A DNA stretch of 42,837 bases, from the NCBI GenBank assembly GCA_018654745.1, contig JABILA010000001.1, positions 1-42,837 on the forward strand, given 5' to 3'. Source of the stretch: Alphaproteobacteria bacterium. GTDB lineage: Bacteria; Pseudomonadota; Alphaproteobacteria; UBA2966. This document shows positions 16,558 to 26,418 of this stretch, piece by piece; position 1 is the stretch's first letter, and every line of letters starts with the position of its first letter. Below the pieces are notes generated by a model. It did no database searches, was not told the DNA's origin, and saw only the letters and a program-made list of their open reading frames with translations. Both the position numbers and the translations under genes were made by a program.

Positions 16558-17337
16558 TCATGCGGCCACTGCGATACTCAACGGATCCATTCTCAATCCA
16601 TCGGCCGAGAGAGTGGCCATATTATCTTCCGGTATCGACGACCAGTTCCTAACATCACCATCCAGTGGCTCTGAGACAATGGCACGCCCCTCATTATCCA
16701 GTGTCCCCGATACGTAAAGCGAAGGACTATGCCTGTCGCACGAGTGCCGGAACCCGTAGAGATCCTGTCCGTCGGAAAACACACACGCCATCCGGTTTGG
16801 TTTGTCCCGCTTTCCCTGAAATGACTGGATCATCGATATGACAGTTTCGCAGGCTGTAACGGGCGACGTGTCGAGGCCATTTGCCAACAAGAGCAGAAAA
16901 AGCATTTCCGAGTCGGTGGTTCCCCGACGGGCACAGTAGAGATCATCAGGCAAGGTCGCTTCCAGATCCCTGCGTATGCGATTGAAATCATGGATTTGCC
17001 CATTGTGCATGAACGACCAGTTTTCATATGAAAAAGGATGACAGTTGACGCGCGACGTCTCACCGTTGGTCGAGGCGCGAACATGCGCCAAAAAAAGTGA
17101 GGAACGCACCATCCTGCAAATACTGGTCAGATTGCCGTCTGACCATGCAGGCAAAACGTCACGATATTGACCCGGCTCCCTGCCGTGTCCGTACCATGAG
17201 ATACCAAATCCATCGCCATTAACTGCCAACTTGGCTTCCGTCGCATTCTGGCTTTGATCCAGCAGAGAATGCCGGGGAACGACAATGATGTTTTCCAGGG
17301 GTATTTCGGGGCCGGTATAGGCAGCAAGTCGGCACAT
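16558..17337 (-). CDS. Class II glutamine amidotransferase (YafJ/EgtC-like)
   Basis: The 259-residue protein starts MCRLAAYTGPE, placing the nucleophilic cysteine at position 2 after Met removal. It has NGDGFGISWY, FLAHVRAST, and CHPFSYENWSFMHNGQI, all standard for Ntn-type class II glutaminase domains. The protein consists only of this domain, as in YafJ and EgtC. EgtC hydrolyses gamma-glutamyl-hercynylcysteine sulfoxide in ergothioneine synthesis, but no other egt gene is present, so the exact substrate is open. The gene is convergent with the GST gene, with only seven bases between the stops. Confidence 0.82.
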   Translation of the reverse strand: MCRLAAYTGPEIPLENIIVVPRHSLLDQSQNATEAKLAVNGDGFGISWYGHGREPGQYRDVLPAWSDGNLTSICRMVRSSLFLAHVRASTNGETSRVNCHPFSYENWSFMHNGQIHDFNRIRRDLEATLPDDLYCARRGTTDSEMLFLLLLANGLDTSPVTACETVISMIQSFQGKRDKPNRMACVFSDGQDLYGFRHSCDRHSPSLYVSGTLDNEGRAIVSEPLDGDVRNWSSIPEDNMATLSADGLRMDPLSIAVAA

Positions 17338-17715
17338 AATCTAATATCCATCTTCCAGGTCGTATTCGTTGCTGTTTTCTGCCGTTTGTAGTCGTTGGAA
17401 TGCAACGGCATGCCGTTTACAAACATCTATTTTGTGTGGATGAGCGGGAGGCAAGGTAGAATTTACCAGAATATTGTCAAGTTCAGTGGATATGGACTTC
17501 GAAGTCGGTTGTATACGCATTGACGTACTTCGCGTTTGTCGTCTGCTCCGCTCAATGAGAAGAGATCATACACCGGGTTGTTGACGATTGTATCCAATGG
17601 TATGGTTCGTTATTCGCGTCTTGCAGGCTTGGAAAATGGGGGCTTTTGCATGGTATGCGCCAGACCGGAATTTGACATAAGGATAGTAAACAGCTTACCG
17701 CGGTGAGGAGTATTT
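17338..17715. other. 378-base gap with divergent promoters; no gene seen
   Basis: The region separates the amidotransferase and a PAS kinase and must hold both promoters. It contains a small hairpin, CGTTG-GAATG-CAACG at 17393-17407, flanked by GTTTGTA (17384) and TACAAAC (17418). A good GAGGAG site precedes the kinase ATG. No convincing ORF or RNA gene was found. Confidence 0.4.
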
Positions 17716-19323
17716 ATGCCGGCGGATTCGAAAAACCTTGAAGTCATACTGAATTGCATTGCCCAGGGTGTTGTGATGTTCGACGACTCGCGTCGCCTCA
17801 CAATCTGGAACAAACAATTCGAACAAAATATGCAATTCCCGGACGGTTTCCTCAAAGTTGGCATGCCACATATGGATTTGCTGATGCATTTCGCTGTGGC
17901 AGGAATATTCGGCGAAGGTGATCCTGTAGAAATATCCCGCGACCGGCTCGACCTGATCTGGGGTGGCGCGCAGACTCGTATCGATGTTGCCTTGCGCACA
18001 GGCGAAACATACGAAATGTTGTGCCAACCAACACCCGAAGGCGCATTGGTAATTTCCTATACGGATATCACCCTGCACATTGAAGCTGAAAACAGCTCCG
18101 CCAGAGATCAGGAACTGACAGACCAAATATTTTTGGCGACGCCCGTGCCACTAGCGGTGGTTCGCCGTTCCGATGCCTCTTATCTCAAAATTAATGCCGC
18201 TTCACTTGAACTGTTTGGATTAACTGAGGCGGAAATGAAGAGCAAACATTCCTCTGAATTGTATGCCGAGCAAAATGACCGGCAAAGGCTTCTGGCTGAG
18301 TTGGACAAAAGTGGTTACGTAAGGGGCATGGAGGTTCGGTTGCGTAATTTCCACACCGATGAAGTTCGCGAGTGCTTAATGTCAATGTTGCCTGCAAAAC
18401 TGGCAGGTGAAGACAGCTATGTGGTCGCTGCACTTGATATCTCCAAACGCAAGCTTGCCGAGGAAGACCTCCGCAAGGCTATGAAGGAGATTGATAAAGC
18501 CAACCAGAATCTCGAGCAAAAAGTCATCGCCCGTACCCGCGAGTTGCAAGCGGCAAAGAATGAAGCCGAGGCAGCAAGGCATGAAGCCGAGAACGCGAGC
18601 CAGACAAAATCCGAATTCCTCGCCAACATGAGCCACGAGTTCCGCACGCCCCTGAACGCTATCATTGGATTTTCCGCGCTGATCAAAGGGGCCTTGCTTG
18701 GGCCTCTCGATGACAAGTATCAGGAATATGCAGGCGATATTAATACTGCTGGCGAGCATCTTTTGGAGATCGTCTCCGATATTCTGGATATTTCCAAGGT
18801 GGAAGCGGGTGTGCTCGACATCATGGAAGAAGAAGTCGATCTGACAGAAATAACCACCTCTTGCGGAAAACTGGTGCGCGGTCGGGTTGACGAGGCGGGC
18901 GTGACTTTGGTGTTCGACATGGCTGCAGACCTGCCGCTTATTCGCGTGGATTCCTTGCGCCTGACCCAAATTCTGATGAACCTTGTCAGCAATGCCCTCA
19001 AGTTTACGCCCCAGGGCGGTCGCATCACGGTGACGGGCAATATCAACCACGCTGACTGCGTAGCGCTGGCGGTCAGTGATACGGGTATTGGTATCGCAGA
19101 AGAAGATATCCCCAAAGTCCTGGAGAAATTCGGCCAGGTCCGAAGCGGACACATGCACGCCCACGAGGGTGCTGGTCTCGGTCTGGCTCTGTCCAAGTCG
19201 TTAATGGAACAGCACAACGGTACATTGGAGATCAAAAGCGAAGTCGGCAAAGGCACGACCGTTACCGCCACGTTCCCGCAGGAGCGGTCCAATGAGTTAC
19301 CGCCACGACGAGCCAAACGCTGA
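17716..19323 (+). CDS. Cytoplasmic double-PAS histidine kinase
   Basis: The 535-residue kinase has no membrane segment. It has a PAS_7-like domain (about 8-120, QGVVMFDDSRRLTIWN), a second PAS (about 135-245), a coiled coil (about 248-300, QNLEQKVIARTRELQAAKNEAEA), and a HisKA domain with His307 in NMSHEFRTPLN. The HATPase_c domain has NLVSNALKFT, DTGIGI and GAGLGL. A GAGGAG site six bases before the ATG supports the start. No receiver domain and no adjacent regulator are present, although the next two genes on the same strand encode another kinase and a receiver-cyclase that it might cross-talk with. There is a 192-base gap to the next gene. Confidence 0.88.
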   Translation: MPADSKNLEVILNCIAQGVVMFDDSRRLTIWNKQFEQNMQFPDGFLKVGMPHMDLLMHFAVAGIFGEGDPVEISRDRLDLIWGGAQTRIDVALRTGETYEMLCQPTPEGALVISYTDITLHIEAENSSARDQELTDQIFLATPVPLAVVRRSDASYLKINAASLELFGLTEAEMKSKHSSELYAEQNDRQRLLAELDKSGYVRGMEVRLRNFHTDEVRECLMSMLPAKLAGEDSYVVAALDISKRKLAEEDLRKAMKEIDKANQNLEQKVIARTRELQAAKNEAEAARHEAENASQTKSEFLANMSHEFRTPLNAIIGFSALIKGALLGPLDDKYQEYAGDINTAGEHLLEIVSDILDISKVEAGVLDIMEEEVDLTEITTSCGKLVRGRVDEAGVTLVFDMAADLPLIRVDSLRLTQILMNLVSNALKFTPQGGRITVTGNINHADCVALAVSDTGIGIAEEDIPKVLEKFGQVRSGHMHAHEGAGLGLALSKSLMEQHNGTLEIKSEVGKGTTVTATFPQERSNELPPRRAKR

Positions 19324-19418
19324 ACTTGATCGCTATTCCCGCTTGACGGCCTGCCAATCGTCGAAAGCAGAATAAGTATATCCAATATTCCTTTGTGGCC
19401 GCCACGAATAAGCTTTGC

Positions 19419-19434
19419 TATATCGGTCGATATA
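19419..19434. promoter_or_regulatory. Perfect inverted repeat upstream of the kinase-cyclase operon
   Basis: TATATCGGTCGATATA has perfect 7-base arms and a 2-base centre, about 80 bases before the ATG of the next kinase. It could be an operator; no cognate regulator is known. Confidence 0.35.
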
Positions 19435-19515
19435 TCGCCAAATAAGAATAGTTCCAAAATCTATTTTCAGATTATCGTTTGATCTGCTTATTCGGGGGAA
19501 GTCGATCACCACGCC

Positions 19516-21948
19516 ATGACTACTTTATCTCAGGAAGAACGTCTGAAGATTGAGCGGTATGAGCTTATTACATTTGCTTCCAGTGATGGTGTTTACGACT
19601 GGAAAGTAAGCGACAACAGCCTGTATGTCTCAAATCGCCTGAACGAGCTATTTGACTTTGAAACCGGATCTTTAACCTCTGATTCCTGGGTCGGGCGGTT
19701 GCATCCGGACGATGTTGATACCTATGTCCTGGCCATTCGCGCTCATTTCCGGGGTGAAACCGTCCGACTGCAGTGCGAATACAGAATTCTCAACAATGCC
19801 GGAGACTATATTTGGGTGCGCGACCGGGCCGCAGCCCAACGGGATGACAAAGGCCGGGCTGTGCGTCTGGTGGGATTGATTCAGGACATAACTGAAGAGG
19901 CGGAAAGAAACCAGGCGCTGGAGGAAGCGAACCTTGAACGCGAACGCATTCTGTCTGAATTCAATACAGTGCTGGAGAACATCAGTTACGGTATCATGTT
20001 TCTGGATGCCGATCTCAGGTTACGTTATGTCAACCGTCCGGTGCGGGAAATGTGGCAAATGGATGAAGCCTTTCTCGCCTCCCAACCCACCTGGCTCGAG
20101 CTGATGAACCACAATCGCAAAGCCGGTCTATATTCTGCCCATGAAGACGATTGGGACGCCTTCGTAGAGGAACGCACAGCCCTGCTGATGAACGGCACTG
20201 ACGATCCGCAGGAGTTGTCACAGACGGATGGTTCTACCTTGCAAGTGCTTTATGTTTGCCTGCCCGATGGCGGACGCATGGTCACTTACTATGACGTTAC
20301 CAACTTCAAGGCGCTGGAGAGTGGCCTGCGCGCCAGTGATCAGCGTTACGAAGCCGTCATGCGGGTGGTCGGTGAAGGCGTATACGACTGGGACATTGTC
20401 AGCGACGATATTTATTATTCACCAGCTGTTAGTGAAATGTTGGGACTGGCCGAAGGGATCCTGTCGAGCAAAGCCGAAGAATGGATGGCGCGTGTTTATG
20501 CAGACGACCGTGAGGCCTACACCAAAAAATTCGCTGACACTTTCAGTCGGGGCGAGGAGCAGTTCCAGCACGAATATCGTTTTGTGCGCTCCGATGACGC
20601 CGTGCGCTGGGCGCGTCAGCGCGGTCATGTCGAATATGACGATGAAGGTCAGGCAATTCGGGTGATAGGTTCCACCGGAGATGTGACCGCAGAGATGGAA
20701 ATGAAGACGGAACTGGATACCATCCGCCAGCGCCTGTCAGATGCCATTGAAGCAATGCCCGAGGGCTTTGCCTGTTTTGATGCCGAGGACCGGATCGCCA
20801 TCACCAATTCGCGCTTTCAAAGCTTTTTTGAGGGGTTGCAGGATCACGCCAAAGTCGGCATGCCCTTTGGAAACTTGATAAAGGCGGCGGTGGATCGCAA
20901 CATCTTTGCCGCCAAAATTGACAATTTCGAGGACTGGTACGCGAAAATAGTTGAAGCCCGGCGCGTGGCCAGCAGCAGTCGCGAACAAGTGTTGACCCGC
21001 GGCGTGACTTTGCAGATTAGCGAACGCCGTACTACCGACGGCGGACTGGTCGCCATTTATACCGACATTACCGATCTGAAAAATCAGGCGGCGGAGTTGA
21101 GCCGCGCCCGTGACCAGGCGCATCAGGCGCTGGATGAATTGACAGAGGCTCAGGACAAACTGGTGCATGCTGAGAAGATGGCATCATTGGGTCAGCTGGC
21201 GGCCGGCATCGCACACGAGATCAAGAACCCGCTTAATTTTGTCAATAATTTTGCCAAGCTCTCTGCTGGAATGCTGGAGGAGCTCGTGGAAATCATCGTT
21301 CCTGTCCTGCCCCAACTGGCTGAAGATGATCGCGAAGAAGCTGACGATCTGATGAAGACCGTCATTCAGAACCTGGAAAAGATCGAGGAACACGGAAGCC
21401 GCGCTGACGGCATCGTACGCAACATGCTGGCCCACTCCCGGGATGAAACCGGTGAGCGCATTACTTTTGACATCAACACCATGCTGGCCGAGGCATTGAA
21501 CCTCGCCTATCACGGCGCGCGCGCAGAAAATTCCGACTTCAATATTACACTGCTTCAGGAGCTGGCGCCCGACCTGCCATCTTTCAGCGGGTACCAGCAG
21601 GAATTGTCCCGCGTGTTTTTGAATATCTTCGCCAACGGCATGTATGCCACAGCCCAGCGGGCCGCTGCCGAAGGGGGTGTCTATGCTCCGGAAATCGCCG
21701 TCAGTTCGCGTCTCGATGGTGAACACATCCGGATTTCAGTGCGTGACAACGGCTCTGGTATTCCCGATCACGTGCGGGACCGCATTTTTGAACCTTTTTT
21801 CACCACCAAGCCCGCCGGTGAAGGAACGGGACTGGGTTTATCATTGAGTTTTGACATCGTCACTAAACAACATGGCGGTACATTCGAAGTCGAAAGCGAA
21901 ACCGGAATATTTACCGAGTTCGCGATAACTTTACCAATGGCAATTTAG
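19516..21948 (+). CDS. Multi-PAS histidine kinase, partner of a receiver-adenylate cyclase
   Basis: The 810-residue cytoplasmic kinase has about four PAS-type domains in order: PAS_3-like (15-130, LHPDDVDTY), PAS_7-like (150-270), PAS_3-like (280-395, again GVYDWDI) and PAS_7-like (405-520). A coiled coil follows, then an HPK4-type kinase core with His567 in [31 protein letters not shown] and GTGLGLSLS. The alternation of PAS_3 and PAS_7 suggests an internal duplication. No transmembrane segment is seen. The response regulator gene begins 28 bases after its stop, making this a two-gene unit in which the kinase probably controls a cyclase by phosphorylation. Confidence 0.9.
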   Translation: MTTLSQEERLKIERYELITFASSDGVYDWKVSDNSLYVSNRLNELFDFETGSLTSDSWVGRLHPDDVDTYVLAIRAHFRGETVRLQCEYRILNNAGDYIWVRDRAAAQRDDKGRAVRLVGLIQDITEEAERNQALEEANLERERILSEFNTVLENISYGIMFLDADLRLRYVNRPVREMWQMDEAFLASQPTWLELMNHNRKAGLYSAHEDDWDAFVEERTALLMNGTDDPQELSQTDGSTLQVLYVCLPDGGRMVTYYDVTNFKALESGLRASDQRYEAVMRVVGEGVYDWDIVSDDIYYSPAVSEMLGLAEGILSSKAEEWMARVYADDREAYTKKFADTFSRGEEQFQHEYRFVRSDDAVRWARQRGHVEYDDEGQAIRVIGSTGDVTAEMEMKTELDTIRQRLSDAIEAMPEGFACFDAEDRIAITNSRFQSFFEGLQDHAKVGMPFGNLIKAAVDRNIFAAKIDNFEDWYAKIVEARRVASSSREQVLTRGVTLQISERRTTDGGLVAIYTDITDLKNQAAELSRARDQAHQALDELTEAQDKLVHAEKMASLGQLAAGIAHEIKNPLNFVNNFAKLSAGMLEELVEIIVPVLPQLAEDDREEADDLMKTVIQNLEKIEEHGSRADGIVRNMLAHSRDETGERITFDINTMLAEALNLAYHGARAENSDFNITLLQELAPDLPSFSGYQQELSRVFLNIFANGMYATAQRAAAEGGVYAPEIAVSSRLDGEHIRISVRDNGSGIPDHVRDRIFEPFFTTKPAGEGTGLGLSLSFDIVTKQHGGTFEVESETGIFTEFAITLPMAI

Positions 21949-21976
21949 CCAGCGGATTTTTGGGAATTTGTTCTTT

Positions 21977-23233
21977 ATGACGGCAAGAATATTGGTAGTG
22001 GATGACGAACCCGATCTGGAACTGTTGGTCACGCAGAACTTCCGTCGCCAGATTCGCAAGGGGGAAATGAGTTTTGTCTTTGCCCGCGACGGGCAACATG
22101 CCCTGGAAGTGTTGGCGGAAGAAGACGACGTGTTGATGGTAATTTCCGACATCAACATGCCGCGCATGGACGGACTGACCTTGCTGGGACAACTGAACGA
22201 GCTGCCTGACCATCTGGCTGCCGTCATCGTCTCAGCCTATGGGGACATGACCAATATTCGCACGGCCATGAACCGTGGTGCCTTTGATTTTTTGACCAAA
22301 CCTATCAAATTTGATGATCTGGAAGCCACCATCAATAAAACCATTGAGCATATGACAATGCTGAATGAGATGGAGGCCGCCAAAAACAGCGCCGAAAAGG
22401 ACCGAGAGACATTATCCCGCTTCTTTTCACCCAACGTCATTCAGGCGCTGGAGGAAAATCCGGATTTCCTGGATGGGGATGGTGAACGCCGCGTCGCTAC
22501 ATTTCTGTTTACAGATCTTGCGAACTTCACGCCTTTTGTCGAGAAAACCGAACCATCGCAGGTTTTTGGTATATTAAACGAATATCTGGGCGCGCTGACG
22601 GATATCGTGTTCCGCCACGATGGCACAGTGACAAAGATAGTTGGTGATGCCGTGCACGCGATTTTTGGTGCCCCGCTTGAGCAACCCGATCATGCCGCCA
22701 GGGCCGTGCAATGCGCCCTCGCCATTGACGAATTTTCGACTGAATTCATCACCGCAAAAAACAGGGAAGGTTTCGCACTGCATCCAACCCGGGTTGGCGT
22801 TAACAGTGGATCCGCTATTGTGGGCAATTTCGGGGGCGACAGTTTTTTTGACTATACCGCCCATGGCGACGCCGTAAATACTGCCGCCCGGCTGGAAAGC
22901 GTCAACAAACATCTGGGCACGACCATCTGCGTGTCGCAATCCGCCGTGGATTTGACCGATGGTTTCAAGGGCCGCCCCGTGGGGGAACTGATATTGAAGG
23001 GCAAGACCGAGGCAATGATGGCCTGGCAGCCACTGACGGAAACACAGTTCAACCATCCTTCCACAGCTGCCTATCAGGCGGCTTATGAAATGCTCAGGTC
23101 AGAAGACCCTGGGGCTTATCAATCCTTTGCCGCGCTGGTCGGTGAATATGGCGAAGATCCACTCGCCAGTTTCCACCTCAAGCGCCTACTGGGTGGCGAG
23201 AGTACCGTCTCAGTGATGTTTGAGGAAAAATGA
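21977..23233 (+). CDS. Response regulator with adenylate cyclase output
   Basis: The 418-residue protein has a receiver domain (3-122) with acidic pair Asp9/Asp10, phospho-acceptor Asp58 ([11 protein letters not shown]), Ser86 and Lys108. A helical linker (125-165, [10 protein letters not shown]) leads to a class III cyclase domain (172-355) with metal-binding Asp180 and Asp224, Lys220, and [11 protein letters not shown]. The residue at the second purine-recognition position is Thr294 (YTAHGDAVN), the Lys/Thr pairing known from cyanobacterial CyaB1/CyaC-type adenylate cyclases. Phosphorylation by the upstream kinase likely sets cAMP output. A TTG at 21968 is in frame, but receiver homology begins at TARILVVDD, so the ATG is used. 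Confidence 0.9.
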   Translation: MTARILVVDDEPDLELLVTQNFRRQIRKGEMSFVFARDGQHALEVLAEEDDVLMVISDINMPRMDGLTLLGQLNELPDHLAAVIVSAYGDMTNIRTAMNRGAFDFLTKPIKFDDLEATINKTIEHMTMLNEMEAAKNSAEKDRETLSRFFSPNVIQALEENPDFLDGDGERRVATFLFTDLANFTPFVEKTEPSQVFGILNEYLGALTDIVFRHDGTVTKIVGDAVHAIFGAPLEQPDHAARAVQCALAIDEFSTEFITAKNREGFALHPTRVGVNSGSAIVGNFGGDSFFDYTAHGDAVNTAARLESVNKHLGTTICVSQSAVDLTDGFKGRPVGELILKGKTEAMMAWQPLTETQFNHPSTAAYQAAYEMLRSEDPGAYQSFAALVGEYGEDPLASFHLKRLLGGESTVSVMFEEK

Positions 23234-23699
23234 CCGCAGCTAAATTTCGATACCGCGACCTCGACTAACAATGTGAAATAGCTAAATTCAGTCGTCGGAC
23301 TCGTCTGTTTGCCTTGCCTCACCGGGCCGCTCGTTTGACATAGCCGGTTTAATCCTTAGGGTGTAGCCACCCTTCGAAAACAAGCCCTTCCGATTTGTTG
23401 TTGCTGTGCACATCCGGCGACGACAACGGCTCATATGCCAGCGGTGTCCTTCCGCCATTCACGGGCTTTCGAGAACAACCTGCGCCTTTTGGAGTATTTC
23501 CGGGTTCACCGGAGATGCAGCATTGCCTCAAACCATTGGTATGCGCCAAAAAGCGAAGCAGAAGCACTTCCGATAACACCGGAAATGCCCTGGTTGGATG
23601 TTGGTTTACGTGGAAACGCGAAAACACGGTTTTATTGCGACCGGATCACCCGGAAAACCTTTTTTGAGAAATCCCGTTTAACAGGAGCCAACGATCAAT
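23234..23699. other. 466-base gap with overlapping antisense ORFs of doubtful status
   Basis: Open frames exist here on both strands: 23435-23719 and 23395-23667 on plus, 23349-23627 on minus. They overlap each other, have no good start signals and no recognisable domain. A small hairpin, AGGGTG-TAGC-CACCCT (23358-23373), sits at one end of this stretch. An AGGAG 14 bases before the ATG of the next gene is its likely ribosome-binding site. The stretch may be a repeat element, an untranslated leader or a decayed gene. Confidence 0.35.
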
Positions 23700-24719
23700 A
23701 TGTCCGTGAATGTAGTTAACAGTGCTGAAGAAATCTCCCGAATTGCCTTTGGATTTATGGCGTCCAAGGCGTTGTTTGCCGGTTTGCATATCAATGTCTT
23801 CACCCATCTCGCAGACGGGCCCAAAACCTGTCGCGAAATATCCGACAAATCCGGCGTTCCCGAGAACAGAGTCACAACGTTGATGACAGCGCTGTACAGT
23901 ATCGGCCTGGTCGGCTGGGAAGATGAAAAGTACTCCAATTCACCGGGGTCAGAGGCCTTTTTATCGCAGGAATCAAAATATGACTTCGGCGATTATCTTC
24001 GCTACCAGATTGACCAACAGATGTACCCTTTCCTGCAGCAACTGAACGAAGTACTCGACGGGACCCTGGCTCCAGATGCTATCGATTCCTATCAGCACTG
24101 GATGTCGGACCCAACCCAGGCTGCTTTGTACAGCAACGCCCAACACGCTGGATCTCTGGGGCCGGGTCGCACGATTGCACGCATGGTTGATCTGAGCGGT
24201 GCACGAGAACTGCTTGATGTTGGTGGCGGTACAGGTGCCATGACAATCCGCTTGCTGGAAGCCAACCCCGATCTATCTTCAACGATCATCGATTTTCCGA
24301 ATGTCAGTGAAATCGGCTGGCGCTTCATCACGGAAGCCAATCTGGTCGACCGTGTGCGATATATTCCATCGAACGCCCTGACTGCTGAATGGCCAAAACA
24401 GCAGGACGCAATATTGATGTCCTATCTCTTTAGCGGCATTCCCGGAGAAGACGTCCCCCGGCTGATCCAGTATGCTTTTGACTGTATGGCACCGGGCGGA
24501 AAACTGCTTGTCCATGACTTCATGGTCGAAGACGACCGATCCGGCCCTCATCTCGCAGCACTGTGGCAGCTGCAGCACATGGCCTTCACCCCGGACGCCC
24601 ACTCCGTCACCGCTGGATGGCTGAAAGCCGAAATGCAGAAGGTCGGTTTCGCGGATATCCAGGATGACCAGACAATTCCGGGACTGACACACCTCGTTCA
24701 TGCGCGAAAGCCGGACTGA
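23700..24719 (+). CDS. SAM-dependent methyltransferase with dimerisation domain (DsyB/acetylserotonin-OMT-like)
   Basis: The 339-residue protein has an N-terminal winged-helix dimerisation domain (about 10-95: FMASKALFAGLHINVFTHLADG, then REISDKSGVPENRV). The C-terminal Rossmann methyltransferase domain has SAM motif LLDVGGGTGA (171-180), the strand STIIDFP, MAPGGKLLVHDFM and a helical tail. This is the layout of O-methyltransferase family 2. The length and layout also suit DsyB, the S-methyltransferase that makes DMSHB in bacterial DMSP synthesis in marine alphaproteobacteria, but that identity is inference, not recognised residue by residue. It leads a same-strand run with an FMN/iron-sulfur protein (41 bases on) and a PhyH-type dioxygenase. 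Confidence 0.75.
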   Translation: MSVNVVNSAEEISRIAFGFMASKALFAGLHINVFTHLADGPKTCREISDKSGVPENRVTTLMTALYSIGLVGWEDEKYSNSPGSEAFLSQESKYDFGDYLRYQIDQQMYPFLQQLNEVLDGTLAPDAIDSYQHWMSDPTQAALYSNAQHAGSLGPGRTIARMVDLSGARELLDVGGGTGAMTIRLLEANPDLSSTIIDFPNVSEIGWRFITEANLVDRVRYIPSNALTAEWPKQQDAILMSYLFSGIPGEDVPRLIQYAFDCMAPGGKLLVHDFMVEDDRSGPHLAALWQLQHMAFTPDAHSVTAGWLKAEMQKVGFADIQDDQTIPGLTHLVHARKPD

Positions 24720-24760
24720 GAAAATCGCAACTACAAGTGACCCGCAATGAAAGAATTTCC

Positions 24761-26308
24761 ATGAGCACCAAATCAAAACCAGTGATCGCAGCGAAAAATC
24801 CTGCCAAGGCAGAACTTGAAGCCGGAAAAACATATCACTGGTGCGCCTGCGGACTGTCAAAAAATCAGCCGTTTTGTGATGGCTCTCATAAATCAACGAG
24901 CCTGTCTCCCCACGCCTTTACCGCTGATAGTGATGGTGATGCATATTTGTGCCAGTGCAAGGCTTCGGCCAATCCGCCATTTTGTGATGGCACACATAAG
25001 AAGCTGGATGGCTTTGATGTCGGTGCCTCTATTCCTGACCTGGATCGCGGCGGCCCACCAAAAGCCGAACCGACAGGGGAGGAGCCGACAGTCGCCCGTA
25101 TTCATGAACTGGCCCGAAACGGACTGTCCAGGGTGGGGCATCATGGTCCTATGGATGCCATGGGCGTGCCGCGTGGTGATTTGCCGAGTTGGGACGATAT
25201 CCAGATGCTCACCGCGCAAATGGCGACAAAGCCTTTGCTGGATGATGCAGTGGTCGGCACAGAACTGGTCATTGGACCAAAAGCGAAAAAGCCGCTTGTT
25301 CTGGATATTCCCTTGTTTGTTTCGGACATGAGTTTTGGTGCCTTGTCCATCGAAGCAAAACTGGCACTGGCGAAAGGCGCAGAACGTGCGGGAACCGGCA
25401 TCTGTTCGGGCGAAGGCGGCATGTTGTCCGAAGAACAGGCGAGTAACAGCCGTTATTTTTATGAATTGGCGTCCGCCATGTTTGGTTGGGACCCGGCCCA
25501 TGCAGAACACGTTCAGGCCTTTCATTTCAAAGGCGGGCAAGGGGCGAAAACTGGAACAGGCGGCCATCTGCCTGGCGCAAAGGTTACAGAAAAAATCGCT
25601 GAAGTTCGGGGACTGGCGCCAGGTCAGGACGCCATATCTCCGTCCACATTTGTCGACCTGCACACACCCGATGATTTTCGTCGTCTCTCCGACGAAGTGC
25701 GCGAACGCTCTGGCGGTATTCCTGTCGGCTTCAAACTTTCCGCTAACCATATTGAAGACGATATCGATTTTGCACTCGCGGCAGGTGCGGACTACATCAT
25801 CCTCGATGGGCGCGGCGGTGGCACGGGTGCAGCACCTGTTCTATTCCGCAATAACATTTCCGTACCCACCATTCCTGCATTGGCCCGGGCGCGCAAACAT
25901 CTGGATACCAAATCCGGACAGGATGTTACGTTGATTATCACGGGCGGGTTGCGTACGGCCGAAGATTTTGTAAAGGCGATGGCTTTGGGTGCAGATGGTG
26001 TCGCCCTTTCCAATTCCGCATTGCAAGCCGTTGGCTGTGTTGCCGCAAGAATGTGCAATACCAACAATTGTCCTGCTGGAATCGCCACACAGAAACCTGA
26101 GTTACGTAAGTTGCTTGATGTCGAAAATGGCGCGACACGCCTTGCAACGTTCATGGAAGCTTCGGTTCATCTGATGCAAGTCCTGGCGCGCGCATGTGGG
26201 CACAATCATTTGTCACAGTTTGCACACCGTGACCTCACCACCTGGAAGAGTGACATGGCGGATTTATCCGGCGTATCCTTCGGCGGCGTTGGGAAAAGGA
26301 ATAGATAG
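24761..26308 (+). CDS. Fusion of two CDGSH iron-sulfur domains and a glutamate-synthase FMN domain
   Basis: The 515-residue protein has two N-terminal CDGSH modules. The first has Cys28, Cys30, Cys39 and His43 (CACGLSKNQPFCDGSH); the second has Cys64, Cys66, Cys75 and His79 (CQCKASANPPFCDGTH). Each should bind a [2Fe-2S] cluster. A GltB-type FMN barrel follows (about 140-500, SDMSFGALS, GEGGMLSEEQ, DGRGGGTGAAP) with Cys426, Cys432 and Cys437 spaced like the [3Fe-4S] cysteines of glutamate synthase. No glutaminase domain is present, so it resembles archaeal-type or N-methylglutamate-synthase-like subunits. A GTG at 24737 is in frame; ATG 24761 fits the family start better. Confidence 0.85.
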   Translation: MSTKSKPVIAAKNPAKAELEAGKTYHWCACGLSKNQPFCDGSHKSTSLSPHAFTADSDGDAYLCQCKASANPPFCDGTHKKLDGFDVGASIPDLDRGGPPKAEPTGEEPTVARIHELARNGLSRVGHHGPMDAMGVPRGDLPSWDDIQMLTAQMATKPLLDDAVVGTELVIGPKAKKPLVLDIPLFVSDMSFGALSIEAKLALAKGAERAGTGICSGEGGMLSEEQASNSRYFYELASAMFGWDPAHAEHVQAFHFKGGQGAKTGTGGHLPGAKVTEKIAEVRGLAPGQDAISPSTFVDLHTPDDFRRLSDEVRERSGGIPVGFKLSANHIEDDIDFALAAGADYIILDGRGGGTGAAPVLFRNNISVPTIPALARARKHLDTKSGQDVTLIITGGLRTAEDFVKAMALGADGVALSNSALQAVGCVAARMCNTNNCPAGIATQKPELRKLLDVENGATRLATFMEASVHLMQVLARACGHNHLSQFAHRDLTTWKSDMADLSGVSFGGVGKRNR

Positions 26309-26418
26309 ACGTCTCAGTCAGGTTAGTGGCAGACTTGTTTACATCCTTTTCGACCCTGGATTATCTGGTTGGTTTGAAATTTATTGTTCTGGAGCCCCTG
26401 TGACTGGAGACAGACGGT

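Noticed and set aside
16558..17337. Ergothioneine pathway (EgtC)
   Set aside because: No egtB, egtD or egtE homologue nearby; the glutaminase domain alone does not define the pathway.
23358..23373. Integron attC-like site suggested by a hairpin and odd ORFs
   Set aside because: No attC core motifs (GTTRRRY and RYYYAAC pair) were seen, and no integrase is near.
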